Notes: generated by a model not told the origin, from the letters alone. DNA of 64,000 nt from Betaproteobacteria bacterium HGW-Betaproteobacteria-9 (GCA_002842215.1 PHCC01000005.1:186001-250000); one strand, 5' to 3'. Positions 26,940 to 36,763 are shown, counted from the stretch's first letter. Translations and numbers: made by a program.

Positions 26940-28047
26940 GGGGGCCTTCCAGGTTGTTGTTGGGGCTGCCTGAGCCGCCGAGCGGCACCGACAAGATGAC
27001 CGAGGTGCCGCGGCCGGAGGAACTGATGTCGAGCCAGCCGTTCACCTTCTCCGCGCGCTCCTTGAGCCCGAGCAGGCCAAACGACTTGGCCTTGCGCAGG
27101 GCGTCGGCGCTCATGCCGCGGCCGTTGTCGCTGACCTCCAGCGTGAGCACGCCCTCGCGGTCGCTGAGGTCGATGTCCACCGCGCTGGCCTGGGCGTGTT
27201 TGGCGACGTTGGTGAGCGCTTCCTGCGCCGTGCGGTAGGCCACCAGCTGCAGCTCGCGCGGCACATCGATCTGCTCGGAAGAGCGCCGCACGTGCACGCG
27301 CAGGCCGGTGCGCTGCTCGAAGCTGGTGCCGAGCCACTGCACCGCGGCCACCAGGCCCTGGTCCAGGATGGGCGGGCGCAGGTTCATCATGATGCGCTGG
27401 CTGGCGCCCAGGGCGTGCTGCAGCATCTCCAGCGCGGTGTCCATGTGCTGGCGCATGTCGGCCTCGACCGTGCGGCGCGCGACCCAGGACAGGTCGAGCT
27501 TGACCGCGGCCAGCGCTCCGCCGATGTCGTCGTGGATTTCGCGCGCGATGTCGGCGCGCTCCTGTTCGATGCTGGTCTGCAGGTGTTCGGCCAGCTCGGC
27601 CAGGCGGCGGCGCGAATCGGCCAGTTCGGCGTCGGCGCGCGCCTTGGCGCGCCGGGTTTCGCTCACCTCCAGCGCCCGCTCGATGACGTGCGAGAGCCGG
27701 TTCATGCTGTCCTTGAGCAGGTAGTCGCTCACGCCGCGGTGCATGGCGTCAACCGCAGCGGTCTCGCCGATGGCGCCCGAGAGGATGACAAAGGGGATGT
27801 CGATGCCGTTCTGTTGGGCCTGCTCCCAGGCGTCCATGCCGGTGAAGCCGGGCAGGTGGTAGTCGGCCAGCACGAGGTCGTGTTGCCCGGACGCCAGTTC
27901 GCGCCGGAAGTCGTCCAGGGTGTCGACCAGGGTGAGCTGGCAGTTCATCTGGCTGCGCTGCAGCGCGAACTTGACCAGTGCGTGGTCAACCCGGGAATCC
28001 TCCAGGTGGAGGATGCGCACCAGGCGCTTGTCGGTGTGTTCTGGCAT
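26917..28047 (-). CDS. Soluble REC-histidine kinase (HisKA_3 type)
   Basis: 376 residues with no membrane segment. An N-terminal REC domain (acceptor D62, LVLADYHLPG) is joined by a coiled linker to a HisKA_3 phosphotransfer domain (REIHDDIGG, H172) and an ATPase domain (DNGRGMSADAL, FGLLGLKERAE). It probably relays a signal from another kinase to the adjacent NarL-type regulator. With no sensor domain of its own, its input must come through the REC domain. Transcribed divergently from the che operon. Confidence 0.92.
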   Translation of the reverse strand: MPEHTDKRLVRILHLEDSRVDHALVKFALQRSQMNCQLTLVDTLDDFRRELASGQHDLVLADYHLPGFTGMDAWEQAQQNGIDIPFVILSGAIGETAAVDAMHRGVSDYLLKDSMNRLSHVIERALEVSETRRAKARADAELADSRRRLAELAEHLQTSIEQERADIAREIHDDIGGALAAVKLDLSWVARRTVEADMRQHMDTALEMLQHALGASQRIMMNLRPPILDQGLVAAVQWLGTSFEQRTGLRVHVRRSSEQIDVPRELQLVAYRTAQEALTNVAKHAQASAVDIDLSDREGVLTLEVSDNGRGMSADALRKAKSFGLLGLKERAEKVNGWLDISSSGRGTSVILSVPLGGSGSPNNNLEGPHDQGDFV

Positions 28048-28113
28048 GCCGCTATTTGGTGGATGGGTCGGACGGGTGGCCAGACTCCCGGGGGCAAGGC
28101 GGCGAAATGCTGC

Positions 28114-28140
28114 TGAATTTGACCCGTTATCTGCCGATAC
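28114..28140 (+). promoter_or_regulatory. Sigma-28-like promoter of the che operon
   Basis: TGAA (28114-28117), 15 nt, then GCCGATAC (28133-28140). Seven of eight -10 positions match. It lies 89 nt before the first gene. Confidence 0.65.
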
Positions 28141-28228
28141 AGGATGTCTATGGTCGGGAAAATTGTAATGCCCGACAGACCAAGACCTGTCTCACCCACA
28201 GCCCGATAGACCCACAGCACCGCACTCC

Positions 28229-28675
28229 ATGGACCACCCGATGATGCAGCAGACGACACCGTCTGTGTCCCTGCCCGTGAACCTGGTGGCCGACCTCCAG
28301 GACTCGCTGCTGATGGCCATGACCGATCTGAAGCGGCTCGAAGGCCTGCTCGATCACGCCACGGGCAACCTGCTGGAGCGCTTCAGCACGGCCAACCACG
28401 CGCTGGGCAACCTGGCGGCGCAGAAAGACACCGACGATCTGCTGAGCATCCGCCACAGCCTGCACCAGGCCGTGACCGAGCTGCAGTTCCACGACATGGC
28501 GACCCAGCTCATCGTGCACACCGGCAAGGTGCTGCAGGGCTGCGCCTGGAAACTCGCCGACGAGACCATGGAGCCCGAAGAAGACGAGATGCCTGTGTAC
28601 ATCGACCCCACGCCCGACCGGCCCAGCCCCGTCACCCAGAACGAGATGGACGCCGGTTCCATCGACCTGTTCTAA
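28229..28675 (+). CDS. CheZ-like small protein, putative CheY-P phosphatase
   Basis: 148 residues, mainly helical. The stretch LQFHDMATQLIVHTGK aligns with the catalytic helix of CheZ (DFHDLTGQVI). It keeps the Asp and Gln of the DxxxQ signature as D89 and Q93. The C-terminus is acidic/Pro-rich and ends GSIDLF, close to the GSVDLF end of CheD encoded 3.6 kb downstream. It precedes cheY and cheA, where a phosphatase would fit. It lacks the DDLLASLGF docking tail of the true CheZ at 4.4 kb. The function is inferred from motif and context only. Confidence 0.6.
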   Translation: MDHPMMQQTTPSVSLPVNLVADLQDSLLMAMTDLKRLEGLLDHATGNLLERFSTANHALGNLAAQKDTDDLLSIRHSLHQAVTELQFHDMATQLIVHTGKVLQGCAWKLADETMEPEEDEMPVYIDPTPDRPSPVTQNEMDAGSIDLF

Positions 28676-28700
28676 AGCAGCCGCCCCTTTTTGCCGATAT
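28673..28700 (+). promoter_or_regulatory. Possible second sigma-28-like promoter, before cheY
   Basis: TAAA (28673-28676) uses the stop codon of the preceding gene, then 16 nt, then GCCGATAT (28693-28700). The spacing is one nt longer than the consensus. It would drive cheY-cheA independently. Confidence 0.45.
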
Positions 28701-28723
28701 GTGTTCGAAACACGGAGTACTCC

Positions 28724-29086
28724 ATGCAATCGATTCTTGCCGTTGACGATTCGGCGTCCATGCGAAAAATGGTGTCGTTCACCCTGACCGGCGCCGGTTT
28801 TCACGTGGTGGAAGCCGTGGATGGCCAGGACGCCCTTGAAAAGGCCCAGAACCACGCCATCGATCTGGTGCTGACCGACCAGAACATGCCCCGGCTTGAC
28901 GGCCTGGGCCTGACGAAGAAGCTGCGCGAGCACCCCAAATTCAAGACCACGCCGATCCTGATCCTGACCACCGAGTCGAGCGATCTGATGAAGCAGGCCG
29001 GCCATGCCGCCGGTGCCACGGGCTGGCTGGTCAAGCCCTTTGATCCGGGTCGCCTGATCGAGGTCATACAGAAGGTCATCCGCTGA
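28724..29086 (+). CDS. cheY: CheY-type response regulator (second copy)
   Basis: 120 residues, one REC domain: acidic pair D8-D9, acceptor D52 (VLTDQNMP), switch Thr at 82/83 and K104 (WLVKPFDPG). It belongs to the CheY branch usually found next to cheA in alpha- and betaproteobacteria. Whether it binds the motor or acts as a phosphate sink for the CheY at 5.0 kb cannot be decided from sequence. Confidence 0.93.
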   Translation: MQSILAVDDSASMRKMVSFTLTGAGFHVVEAVDGQDALEKAQNHAIDLVLTDQNMPRLDGLGLTKKLREHPKFKTTPILILTTESSDLMKQAGHAAGATGWLVKPFDPGRLIEVIQKVIR

Positions 29087-29123
29087 AGACCGCCAAGGCA
29101 CGTCCCCGATCCAGGAGCCATAC

Positions 29124-31214
29124 ATGGGTGAAATGATGAATGAAGGCCAGAACCTCGGTGGCAACATCGACCTGAGCCAGTTCTACGAAATCTTCTTTGA
29201 GGAAGCCGGTGAAAACCTGGACCAGATGGAGCAGATGCTGCTGCAGCTGGACCTGGAAAAAGCCGACGACGAAGAACTCAACGCCATCTTCCGCTGCGCG
29301 CATTCCATCAAGGGCGGCGCGGCCACTTTCGGCTTTGCCGACGTCGCCGAGCTCACGCACCAGATGGAGTCGCTGCTGGACAAGCTGCGCCGCCACGAGC
29401 TGCAGCCCACGCCGCCGATGGTGGACGTGCTGCTGGAATCGTCCGACGCGCTGCGCCTGCTGCTGGCGCGCCACCAGGGCCGCAACGTGGACACCCCGGC
29501 CACGCACGATCTGGTCAGCCGCATCAGCCGGCTGGCCCACGGGGAGCCTGTGGCCGCGCCCGTGGTGAGCACGCCGGCACCACCGGTCAACACGCCGCAG
29601 GTCGCACCCGTCAGCGCCCCCGCGCCCGCCGCCGCCAGCGGCGAACGCGAGCTCGACATCCACATCGGTCCGATGGACAACCCGGCCGAGGCCGACTGCA
29701 TCGCCGAACTGTTCCGCGACATCACCGGCCTGGGCCGCATCGAAGCGCTGCCCTGCGACGAGGCGGACCGGCGCATCTACCGCGTGCACACCACGTCCAG
29801 CGACACCGACCTGATGGACCTGTTCACGTTCCACGTGAGCAAGGAACAGATCCAGATCGTGGACAAGTCCGCCGAGGCGCCTGGCCCGACACCCGGCGCC
29901 GACTTCGGCTTCTTCGACGGCGCCCCGGGGGTCCCCATGGCGGCACCCACCTTCAACACCGCACCGGTGGTGGTGGCGCCAGCGCCCGCAGCGCCGCTGG
30001 CGGCCGCAGGCCCCAAAGTGGAGGCGCGCGCGCCCAGCCCGGCCTCACCCGAATCGAGCACGCTGCGCGTGTCGGTGAGCAAGGTCGACCAGCTGATCAA
30101 CCTGGTGGGCGAACTCGTCATCACCCAGGCCATGCTGGCGCAGAAGAGCCGCGAGCTCGACAGCACCGCCAACCAGCCGCTGCTGGCCGGTCTGGCCGAC
30201 CTCGACCGCAACACCCGCGACCTGCAGGAAGCGGTGATGTCGATCCGCATGATCCCGATGTCGGTGGTGTTCAACCGCTTCCCGCGCATGCTGCGCGACC
30301 TGGCCGGCAAGCTGGGCAAGAAGGTGGAGCTGATCACCCACGGCGAGGCCACCGAACTCGACAAGGGCCTGATCGAAAAGATCACCGACCCGCTGACCCA
30401 CCTGATCCGCAACAGCTGCGACCACGGCCTGGAGCTGCCTGAAGAGCGACTCGCCAAAGGCAAGACCGAAAGCGGCAACATCACGCTCTCGGCCAGCCAC
30501 CAGGGCGGCAGCATCCTGATTGAAGTGCGCGACGACGGCAAAGGTCTGTCGCGCGAAAAGCTGCTGAAGAAAGCGCGCGAAAAAGGCATGGACGCGCCCG
30601 ACTCGCTGAGCGACGCCGAGGTGTGGAACCTGATCATGGCGCCCGGCTTCTCCACCGCCGAGGTGGTGACCGACGTGTCCGGCCGCGGCGTGGGCATGGA
30701 CGTGGTCAAGAAGAACATCGCCTCGCTCGGCGGCACGGTGGAGATCGACTCCGCCGAAGGCTATGGCATGAGCGTCAAGGTGCGCCTGCCGCTCACGCTG
30801 GCCATCATGGACGGCATGAGCGTGCGCGTCAGCGACGAGGTCTACATCCTGCCGCTGTCGTCGGTGATCGAGTCGTTCCAGATCCGGCCGAGCGACATCA
30901 ACACCGTGGCGCAGGGCGCCCAGCTGGTGAAGGTGCGCGACGAATACATGCCGGTGATCGAACTGGAGCGTGTGTTCCATGTGCCGCGTTTCGAACACAA
31001 CCCGGCCAGCCCGATCATGGTGGTGGTGGAGTCCGACGGCGCCCGCGTGGCGCTCATGGTGGACGAGCTGCTGGGACAACAACAGGTGGTGATCAAGAAC
31101 CTGGAGTCGAACTACCGCAAGGTGCCCAACATCTCGGGCGCCACCATCCTGGGCGATGGCAAGGTGGCCCTGATCCTGGACACCTCGGGTCTGGTGCGCC
31201 GTTCTCGCCACTGA
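29124..31214 (+). CDS. cheA: CheA, chemotaxis histidine kinase
   Basis: 696 residues. P1 Hpt domain with H60 (CAHSIKGGAATFG). A Pro/Ala-rich linker leads to a P2-like CheY/CheB-binding region (about residues 173-250), and a second long linker follows. P3 dimerisation begins at LRVSVSKVDQLINLVGELVI. The P4 ATPase has the N box LIRNSCDHGLE and the G box GRGVGMDVVK. P5 is the CheW-like domain to the end. It phosphorylates CheY and CheB in response to chemoreceptors. No cheW gene follows, unlike most such operons. Confidence 0.96.
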   Translation: MGEMMNEGQNLGGNIDLSQFYEIFFEEAGENLDQMEQMLLQLDLEKADDEELNAIFRCAHSIKGGAATFGFADVAELTHQMESLLDKLRRHELQPTPPMVDVLLESSDALRLLLARHQGRNVDTPATHDLVSRISRLAHGEPVAAPVVSTPAPPVNTPQVAPVSAPAPAAASGERELDIHIGPMDNPAEADCIAELFRDITGLGRIEALPCDEADRRIYRVHTTSSDTDLMDLFTFHVSKEQIQIVDKSAEAPGPTPGADFGFFDGAPGVPMAAPTFNTAPVVVAPAPAAPLAAAGPKVEARAPSPASPESSTLRVSVSKVDQLINLVGELVITQAMLAQKSRELDSTANQPLLAGLADLDRNTRDLQEAVMSIRMIPMSVVFNRFPRMLRDLAGKLGKKVELITHGEATELDKGLIEKITDPLTHLIRNSCDHGLELPEERLAKGKTESGNITLSASHQGGSILIEVRDDGKGLSREKLLKKAREKGMDAPDSLSDAEVWNLIMAPGFSTAEVVTDVSGRGVGMDVVKKNIASLGGTVEIDSAEGYGMSVKVRLPLTLAIMDGMSVRVSDEVYILPLSSVIESFQIRPSDINTVAQGAQLVKVRDEYMPVIELERVFHVPRFEHNPASPIMVVVESDGARVALMVDELLGQQQVVIKNLESNYRKVPNISGATILGDGKVALILDTSGLVRRSRH

Positions 31215-31256
31215 TCCGGTTCCGCGTTCCAAGCCCGCCGTCCACCTGGTGTCTCC

Positions 31257-32141
31257 ATGCTGCAATCGACCCGCCCTCCGCTTCGCGCCACCCAGCCTCC
31301 GCAGGACCTGGCGTGCCTGGACGACGGCCCCCTGGCCCAGGGCCGCGAGTTCCTCTGGTCCAACGCCGACTTCACACGCATCAAGGCGCTGATCTACAAG
31401 AAGGCGGGCATCAGCCTGCACGACGGCAAACACGCCATGGTCTACAGCCGCGTCTCGCGCCGCCTGCGCGACACCGGCCACACCAGCTTCAAGAGCTATC
31501 TGGACGGGCTGGAGCAACACGATGGCCCCGAGTGGCAGGCGTTCATCAACGCGCTGACCACCAACCTCACGGCGTTCTTCCGTGAGCAGCACCATTTTGA
31601 AATCCTGCACGATCTGCTGGCCGCGAAACGCACCCAGCCCTGGCGCATCTGGTGCTCGGCCGCCTCCACCGGCGAAGAACCGTATTCGATCGCCATGACG
31701 GCCACCGAGGCGCTGGGCAGCAGCGGCAACTTCAGCCTGGTCAACAGCGACATCGACACCCAGGTGCTGGCCACCGCCGCGCGCGGGGTCTACAAGAGCG
31801 ATGGCGTGAAGGGCCTGAGCCCCGAGCGGCTGCAGCGCTACTTCATGCGCGGCAAGGGCAGCAACGCCGGCCTGATGCGCGTGAAACCCGAGCTGCAAAA
31901 GCACATGGAATTCATGAGCGTCAACCTGATCCAGGACCTGCCGTTTCGCGAACCCTTCGATGTGGTTTTCTGCCGCAACGTGATGATCTATTTCGACGCC
32001 GCCACCCAGCGCCAGGTGCTGGAGCGCATCCACCGGGTGATGAAGCCCGGCGGCATGCTGTTCGTCGGTCACGCGGAGAACTTCAGCGACGCGCGCAGCC
32101 TGTTCACCCTGCACGGAAAGACGGTGTATGAGCGCCTATGA
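31257..32141 (+). CDS. cheR: CheR, chemoreceptor glutamate methyltransferase
   Basis: 294 residues. The N-terminal helical domain (FTRIKALIYKKAGISLHDGK) is followed by an AdoMet-binding domain (IWCSAASTGEEPYSIAMTA and FDVVFCRNVMIYFD). It methylates receptor glutamates for adaptation. It overlaps cheD by 14 nt. Confidence 0.96.
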   Translation: MLQSTRPPLRATQPPQDLACLDDGPLAQGREFLWSNADFTRIKALIYKKAGISLHDGKHAMVYSRVSRRLRDTGHTSFKSYLDGLEQHDGPEWQAFINALTTNLTAFFREQHHFEILHDLLAAKRTQPWRIWCSAASTGEEPYSIAMTATEALGSSGNFSLVNSDIDTQVLATAARGVYKSDGVKGLSPERLQRYFMRGKGSNAGLMRVKPELQKHMEFMSVNLIQDLPFREPFDVVFCRNVMIYFDAATQRQVLERIHRVMKPGGMLFVGHAENFSDARSLFTLHGKTVYERL

Positions 32142-32817
32142 TGCCGCCCCCAGCCCGGTCCGCACCCCCATGCCCGCGTTCGCTGCGACGGGTCTCATGC
32201 GCAGCCCCAGCCTGGACGCCCTGAAGGCACAACCCCGCAAGCCGGGAGAGGCCTCGTTCCTCTACCACGACCACCACTTCAAGCACGACGCCGTGAAGGT
32301 GCTGCCGGGCGAGTACTACGTAACCACCGCGGACATGATGATCATGACCGTGCTCGGCTCCTGCATCGCCGCCTGCATCTGGGACCCGAAAGTCCGCGTC
32401 GGCGGCATGAACCATTTCATGCTGCCCGAGGGCAACGGTGACACCTCCGGGCGCTACGGCTCCTACGCGATGGAATTGCTGATCAACGAGATGATCAAGC
32501 TCGGCGCCCGGCGCGAAACCATGCAGGCCAAGGTGTTCGGCGGTGGCCAGGTGATGCACAGCTTCACCACCATGAACGTCGGCGAACGCAACACGGAATT
32601 CGTGCTCGACTACCTGCAGACCGAACGCATCGCCGTGATCGCCAAGGACGTGCTCGACATCCATCCGCGCAAGGTGTGCTATTTCCCGGCCACCGGCAAA
32701 GCGATGTGCAAGCGCCTGGCACATTCGCACCCCGAAACGCTGGAAACGCAGGAGCGCAAGGGCAGCGCGGCGATGGTGGCCAAGACCACTTCCGGCGGCT
32801 CGGTCGATCTTTTCTGA
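32128..32817 (+). CDS. cheD: CheD, receptor glutamine deamidase
   Basis: 229 residues. The catalytic Cys lies in VLGSCIAACIWDP, the His in GGMNHFMLPEG, and the Thr in the FTTMNVGERN region. CheD deamidates receptor glutamines and binds CheC-type phosphatases in other bacteria. A ~55-residue N-terminal extension precedes the core. The tail ends SGGSVDLF, nearly the same as the end of the CheZ-like protein at 28.2 kb. Confidence 0.95.
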   Translation: MSAYDAAPSPVRTPMPAFAATGLMRSPSLDALKAQPRKPGEASFLYHDHHFKHDAVKVLPGEYYVTTADMMIMTVLGSCIAACIWDPKVRVGGMNHFMLPEGNGDTSGRYGSYAMELLINEMIKLGARRETMQAKVFGGGQVMHSFTTMNVGERNTEFVLDYLQTERIAVIAKDVLDIHPRKVCYFPATGKAMCKRLAHSHPETLETQERKGSAAMVAKTTSGGSVDLF

Positions 32818-32829
32818 GGAAGAATAAAA

Positions 32830-33933
32830 ATGGCCCAGATCAAAGTGGTGGTGGTCGACGATTCGGCGCTGGTGCGCAGCCTGCTGACCGAGATCATCAA
32901 CCGCCAGCCGGACATGCGTTGCATCGGCGCGGCCAGCGATCCGCTGGTGGCGCGCGAGATGATCCGCGAACTCAACCCCGACGTCATCACGCTCGACGTG
33001 GAAATGCCGCGCATGGACGGGCTCGAATTCCTCTCGCGCCTGATGCGCCTGCGCCCCATGCCGGTGGTGATGGTCTCCACCCTCACCGAGCAGGGCGCCG
33101 AGATCACCCTGCGCGCGCTCGAAATGGGCGCCGTGGACTACGTGGCCAAACCGCGCATCGGCATCAGCAGCGGCCTGCAGGAACTCGCCACCGACATCGT
33201 GGACAAGATCCGCGTCGCCGCGGGCGCCCACGTCAAGCGCCTGGGCCCCGCGCCCGCCGCCACGCCGGCAGCGGCAGCGGGTGCTCCCGGTCTCAGCGTG
33301 AGCGAGCCGCCCCGCGCGCCGCTGCCGCGCCTGTCGACCGAAAAAATCATCTGCATCGGCGCCTCCACCGGTGGCACCGAGGCCATCCGCGAGGTGCTGG
33401 TGCCGCTGCCGGCCGACTCGCCCGCCATCGTGATCACCCAGCACATGCCGCCGGGTTTCACCACCAGCTTTGCGGCGCGGCTCAATTCGCTCTGCCGCAT
33501 CAACGTGGAAGAAGCGCGCGACGGCCAGCGCATCCTGCCCGGCCACGCCTACATCGCACCCGGTGGCCACCACCTGCGCATCGACCGCAGCGGCTCCAAC
33601 TACGTGGCCGTGGTCGAAGACACCGAGCCGGTCAACCGCCACCGCCCGTCGGTGGAGGTGCTGTTCAAGTCGGCCGCGCGCGTGCTCGGCCCCAACGCGC
33701 TGGGCATCATGCTCACCGGCATGGGCGCCGACGGCGCGCTGGCCATGCGCGAGATGAAGGACGCCGGCAGCTACAACTACGTGCAGGACGAGGCCAGTTG
33801 CGTCGTCTTCGGCATGCCCCGCATGGCCATCCAGGCCGGTGCGGCACATGAGGTGTTGCCGCTCACGCAGATCGCTCCCGCCCTGCTCAACCGCCTGGCC
33901 GCCAACCCGGCCCTGGTGCGCCACCGCATCTGA
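32830..33933 (+). CDS. cheB: CheB, receptor methylesterase/response regulator
   Basis: 367 residues. The REC domain (acceptor D56) is joined by an Ala/Pro-rich linker to the esterase with the catalytic triad S179 ([10 protein letters not shown]), H205 (ITQHMPPGF) and D301 (TGMGADGAL). Phosphorylation by CheA activates demethylation and deamidation of chemoreceptors. The next gene starts 41 nt downstream on the same strand. Confidence 0.96.
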   Translation: MAQIKVVVVDDSALVRSLLTEIINRQPDMRCIGAASDPLVAREMIRELNPDVITLDVEMPRMDGLEFLSRLMRLRPMPVVMVSTLTEQGAEITLRALEMGAVDYVAKPRIGISSGLQELATDIVDKIRVAAGAHVKRLGPAPAATPAAAAGAPGLSVSEPPRAPLPRLSTEKIICIGASTGGTEAIREVLVPLPADSPAIVITQHMPPGFTTSFAARLNSLCRINVEEARDGQRILPGHAYIAPGGHHLRIDRSGSNYVAVVEDTEPVNRHRPSVEVLFKSAARVLGPNALGIMLTGMGADGALAMREMKDAGSYNYVQDEASCVVFGMPRMAIQAGAAHEVLPLTQIAPALLNRLAANPALVRHRI

Positions 33934-33974
33934 CTCCGAATCCACCTCACCCCTGAACTTTGGACACAACCGCT

Positions 33975-34481
33975 ATGAACACCCGCCGCCACTTCACCGC
34001 CAGCCTGCTGCTGGCCAGCCTGTCGATCTCCGGCGCTGCGTTTGCCCTGGACGTCCCCAAGGAACGCGCCATCCTGACCATCAGTGGCAAGATCGCCGAG
34101 AAGAATGCCGGCGACAAGGCCCGTTTCGACATGAAGATGATCGAGGCCCTGCCGCAACACAGCTTCACCACCCGCACGCCCTGGTTCGACAAGCCCGTCA
34201 AGTTCACCGGCCCTCTGCTGGCCGATGTGTTGGCCGCGGTCAAAGCCAGCGGCAGCACGATCAGCGCCGTGGCCATCAACGACTACAAGATCAGCATCCC
34301 CGTGGACGACACCACCAAGTACAAACTGGTGGTCGCGCGCCTGCTCGATGACAAGGCCATTCCCGTGCGCGAGAAGGGCCCGCTGTTCGTGGTCTACAAC
34401 TTTGACAGTGCCGCCGAACTGCGCACCTCGACCTACTACGAACGTTCGATCTGGCAGCTCAAGGCCCTGGAAGTGCAATGA
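33975..34481 (+). CDS. Exported molybdopterin-oxidoreductase-like protein
   Basis: 168 residues from ATG 33975. The signal peptide (MNTRRHFTASLLLASLSISGAAFA) ends in AFA; its Arg pair recalls a Tat signal but lacks a full twin-arginine motif. The body (FDMKMIEALPQHSFTTRTPW, KFTGPLLADVLAAVKASG) follows the minimal oxidoreductase molybdopterin-binding fold. I do not see the Cys that ligates molybdenum in the enzymes, so it may be a binding module rather than an enzyme. It overlaps the kinase gene by 4 nt (ATGA), which suggests a periplasmic partner of that sensor. Confidence 0.8.
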   Translation: MNTRRHFTASLLLASLSISGAAFALDVPKERAILTISGKIAEKNAGDKARFDMKMIEALPQHSFTTRTPWFDKPVKFTGPLLADVLAAVKASGSTISAVAINDYKISIPVDDTTKYKLVVARLLDDKAIPVREKGPLFVVYNFDSAAELRTSTYYERSIWQLKALEVQ

Positions 34482-36757
34482 TGTTCCAGTTGCCGAATCT
34501 GGCCCGCTGGCAAGGTCGGCAATGGGCCATCGCCCTCACCTTGCTGCTGGCCATCACCCTCACGCCACTGGGCTGGATCCAGTGGCGCCAGTTCCGACTG
34601 CTCGACGATGTGTCGAACAACCAGGTCGACTCGATCATGTGGCAGGCCTACCAGCTCGAACGCGAACTGACGCGGCTCAAGCACAGCCTGACCCACGCCG
34701 GCAGCCCCGAAATCGATGGCGACACGCTGGTCGAACGCTACGAGGTCTTCCTCAGCCGCATCGACCTGCTCACCAACATCCCCCGCCGCGACCTGCTCGA
34801 AGCGTCGTTCGAATACACCACCACGGTGGCGCTGATCAACGACTTCGTCAAACTCGCCGATCCGCTTTTTGCCGAATCACAGCAGTTGATCGAGCGTCCC
34901 GAACAACGCCAGTTGTTGCTGAACCGCGTGGACGCGCTGCAGCTGCCGCTGGCCGAACTCACACGCGAGGCCAACCGGGCCGTCGCTCGCTTCCTCGACG
35001 AACGCAACCAGCAACTGCAGCAACAGGGCCTGCTGGTGATCGGCCTGGCCGCTGGTCAGATCGTGATCATGCTGCTCTTCCTGGGCCTGCTGATCCGCCA
35101 CATCCGGCGCCAGCAACGGCAATACGTACAACTCGAAAAGCTGAGCCAGGATCTCGCCGAAGCGCGCGACCAGGCCGAAGCGGCCAACCACGGCAAGAGC
35201 ATCTTCCTGGCCAACATGAGCCACGAAATCCGCACCCCGTTCCAGGGCCTGCTGGGCATGCTCAACCTGCTGGATGACGCCACGCTGTCCAGCCAGCAGC
35301 GCGACTACCTGGGCACCGCCCGCGACTCCGCCCTGCACCTGCTCGGCGTGCTCAACGATATCCTCGACGTCTCGACCATGGAGTCGGGCACGCTCAAGTT
35401 GTCGGTGGCCCCGATCCACCTGCCGGGCGTGCTGCATGAAGTGGACGGCCTGATGCAGGTCGCTGCGCGTGACAAGGGTCTGAGCTTGAACATGTACGCC
35501 GCAGCCGACCTGCCCGAGTGGGTCATGGCCGACGCCACCCGCCTGCGCCAGATCCTGTTCAACCTGATCAGCAACGCCATCAAGTTCACGCCCGAGGGCA
35601 GCGTGATGGCCGAACTCACCCGCGCGCCCAACGGGCAGTCCGGCGTGGTGCTGACGGTGCGCGACACCGGCGTGGGCATGGACCCGGAAACGGTCGAACG
35701 CCTGTTCACCCGCTTCTACCAGGCCGACAACTCGCTGCGCCGCCGCATCGGTGGCACCGGTCTGGGTCTTGAGATCTCGCGCAACCTGGCCCGCATGATG
35801 GGTGGGGACATCGAGGTCGGCAGCCAGCCCGGCGTGGGCTCGGTGTTCACGGTGCGCCTGCAATTGCCCGAGGCGCAGGCCCCTGCCGAAGAACACGTCA
35901 CCTTGGCCGACAGCGGCCAGACGCGCCAGCTGCGTGTGCTGGTGGCCGAAGACCACCCGATCAACCTGAAGTACATGAGCATCCTGCTCGACAAGATGGG
36001 GCACGAAGCCACCTTCTGCGAAAACGGTCAGGAAGTCCTGCAGTTGCTGGCACTGCACACCTACGACGTGGTGCTGCTGGACTACCACATGCCGGTGCTC
36101 GACGGCCTGGCCACCGCCGAAGCCATCCGCCGGCTCGATGGTCCGGCGTCGCAGATCAAGGTGATCCTGGTCACGGCCGACGTCGTCAACGACACGCGCA
36201 AGCGCGCGCTGGACGTGGGTGTGAACGAGTTCGCCAGCAAACCGCTGCAGGCCGACGATCTGCAGCGCGCACTGGCCCGCTGCGGTCTGCTTGACGAGCC
36301 GGGCCACAGCTCGCTGCTGGGCGCGCTGAACACGCGCATGTCGGGTCCGTTCCCGCTGTCGTCCTACGAGCTGCCGGTGCGCCTGCCGGACCTGAGCCAT
36401 TCGGCCGCGGGACTGGTCGACACCGAGTCGTACACCGAGATCGTGGCCATGATGCCGGAGGACTCGCTCGACGAGCTGCTCAAGACGGTGTTCGAACCCC
36501 CGGAAGGCACGGTGCACGTGTTGCTGGCGGCGCTGTCCGAAGGCGACCGCGCGGCGGTGGGCTACAACGCCCACAAGCTCAAGGGCACCTGCATGCTGAT
36601 GGGCTTCCGCGCGCTGGTGAGAACGTCTGCCCAGATCGAACACCTGGCCACGCAGACGCAGGAGGTGGTGCCGGTGGCGCTGGGTCAGCAACTGCTGCGC
36701 GAGATGGAGCTCACACAAAAGGCCTTGCGCCACTTCGAGTTGCGACAAGTGGTTTGA
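34478..36757 (+). CDS. Hybrid sensor histidine kinase with REC and Hpt
   Basis: 759 residues. Two membrane helices (about 16-35 and 185-207) enclose a ~150-residue helical periplasmic domain. HisKA ([12 protein letters not shown]249), an ATPase domain ([24 protein letters not shown]), REC (D535, [10 protein letters not shown]) and Hpt ([10 protein letters not shown]699) follow. It is a complete four-step phosphorelay in one chain, so it needs an external response regulator; the REC-kinase/NarL pair at 26-28 kb is a candidate. It is co-oriented and closely spaced with the che genes, so it may share their transcript. Confidence 0.93.
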   Translation: MMFQLPNLARWQGRQWAIALTLLLAITLTPLGWIQWRQFRLLDDVSNNQVDSIMWQAYQLERELTRLKHSLTHAGSPEIDGDTLVERYEVFLSRIDLLTNIPRRDLLEASFEYTTTVALINDFVKLADPLFAESQQLIERPEQRQLLLNRVDALQLPLAELTREANRAVARFLDERNQQLQQQGLLVIGLAAGQIVIMLLFLGLLIRHIRRQQRQYVQLEKLSQDLAEARDQAEAANHGKSIFLANMSHEIRTPFQGLLGMLNLLDDATLSSQQRDYLGTARDSALHLLGVLNDILDVSTMESGTLKLSVAPIHLPGVLHEVDGLMQVAARDKGLSLNMYAAADLPEWVMADATRLRQILFNLISNAIKFTPEGSVMAELTRAPNGQSGVVLTVRDTGVGMDPETVERLFTRFYQADNSLRRRIGGTGLGLEISRNLARMMGGDIEVGSQPGVGSVFTVRLQLPEAQAPAEEHVTLADSGQTRQLRVLVAEDHPINLKYMSILLDKMGHEATFCENGQEVLQLLALHTYDVVLLDYHMPVLDGLATAEAIRRLDGPASQIKVILVTADVVNDTRKRALDVGVNEFASKPLQADDLQRALARCGLLDEPGHSSLLGALNTRMSGPFPLSSYELPVRLPDLSHSAAGLVDTESYTEIVAMMPEDSLDELLKTVFEPPEGTVHVLLAALSEGDRAAVGYNAHKLKGTCMLMGFRALVRTSAQIEHLATQTQEVVPVALGQQLLREMELTQKALRHFELRQVV

Positions 36758-36763
36758 GGAAGA

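Noticed and set aside
30045-32114. 689-codon minus-strand frame across cheA and cheR
   Set aside because: Antisense shadow; His/Gln/Arg-rich with no domain, and the plus-strand genes are certain.
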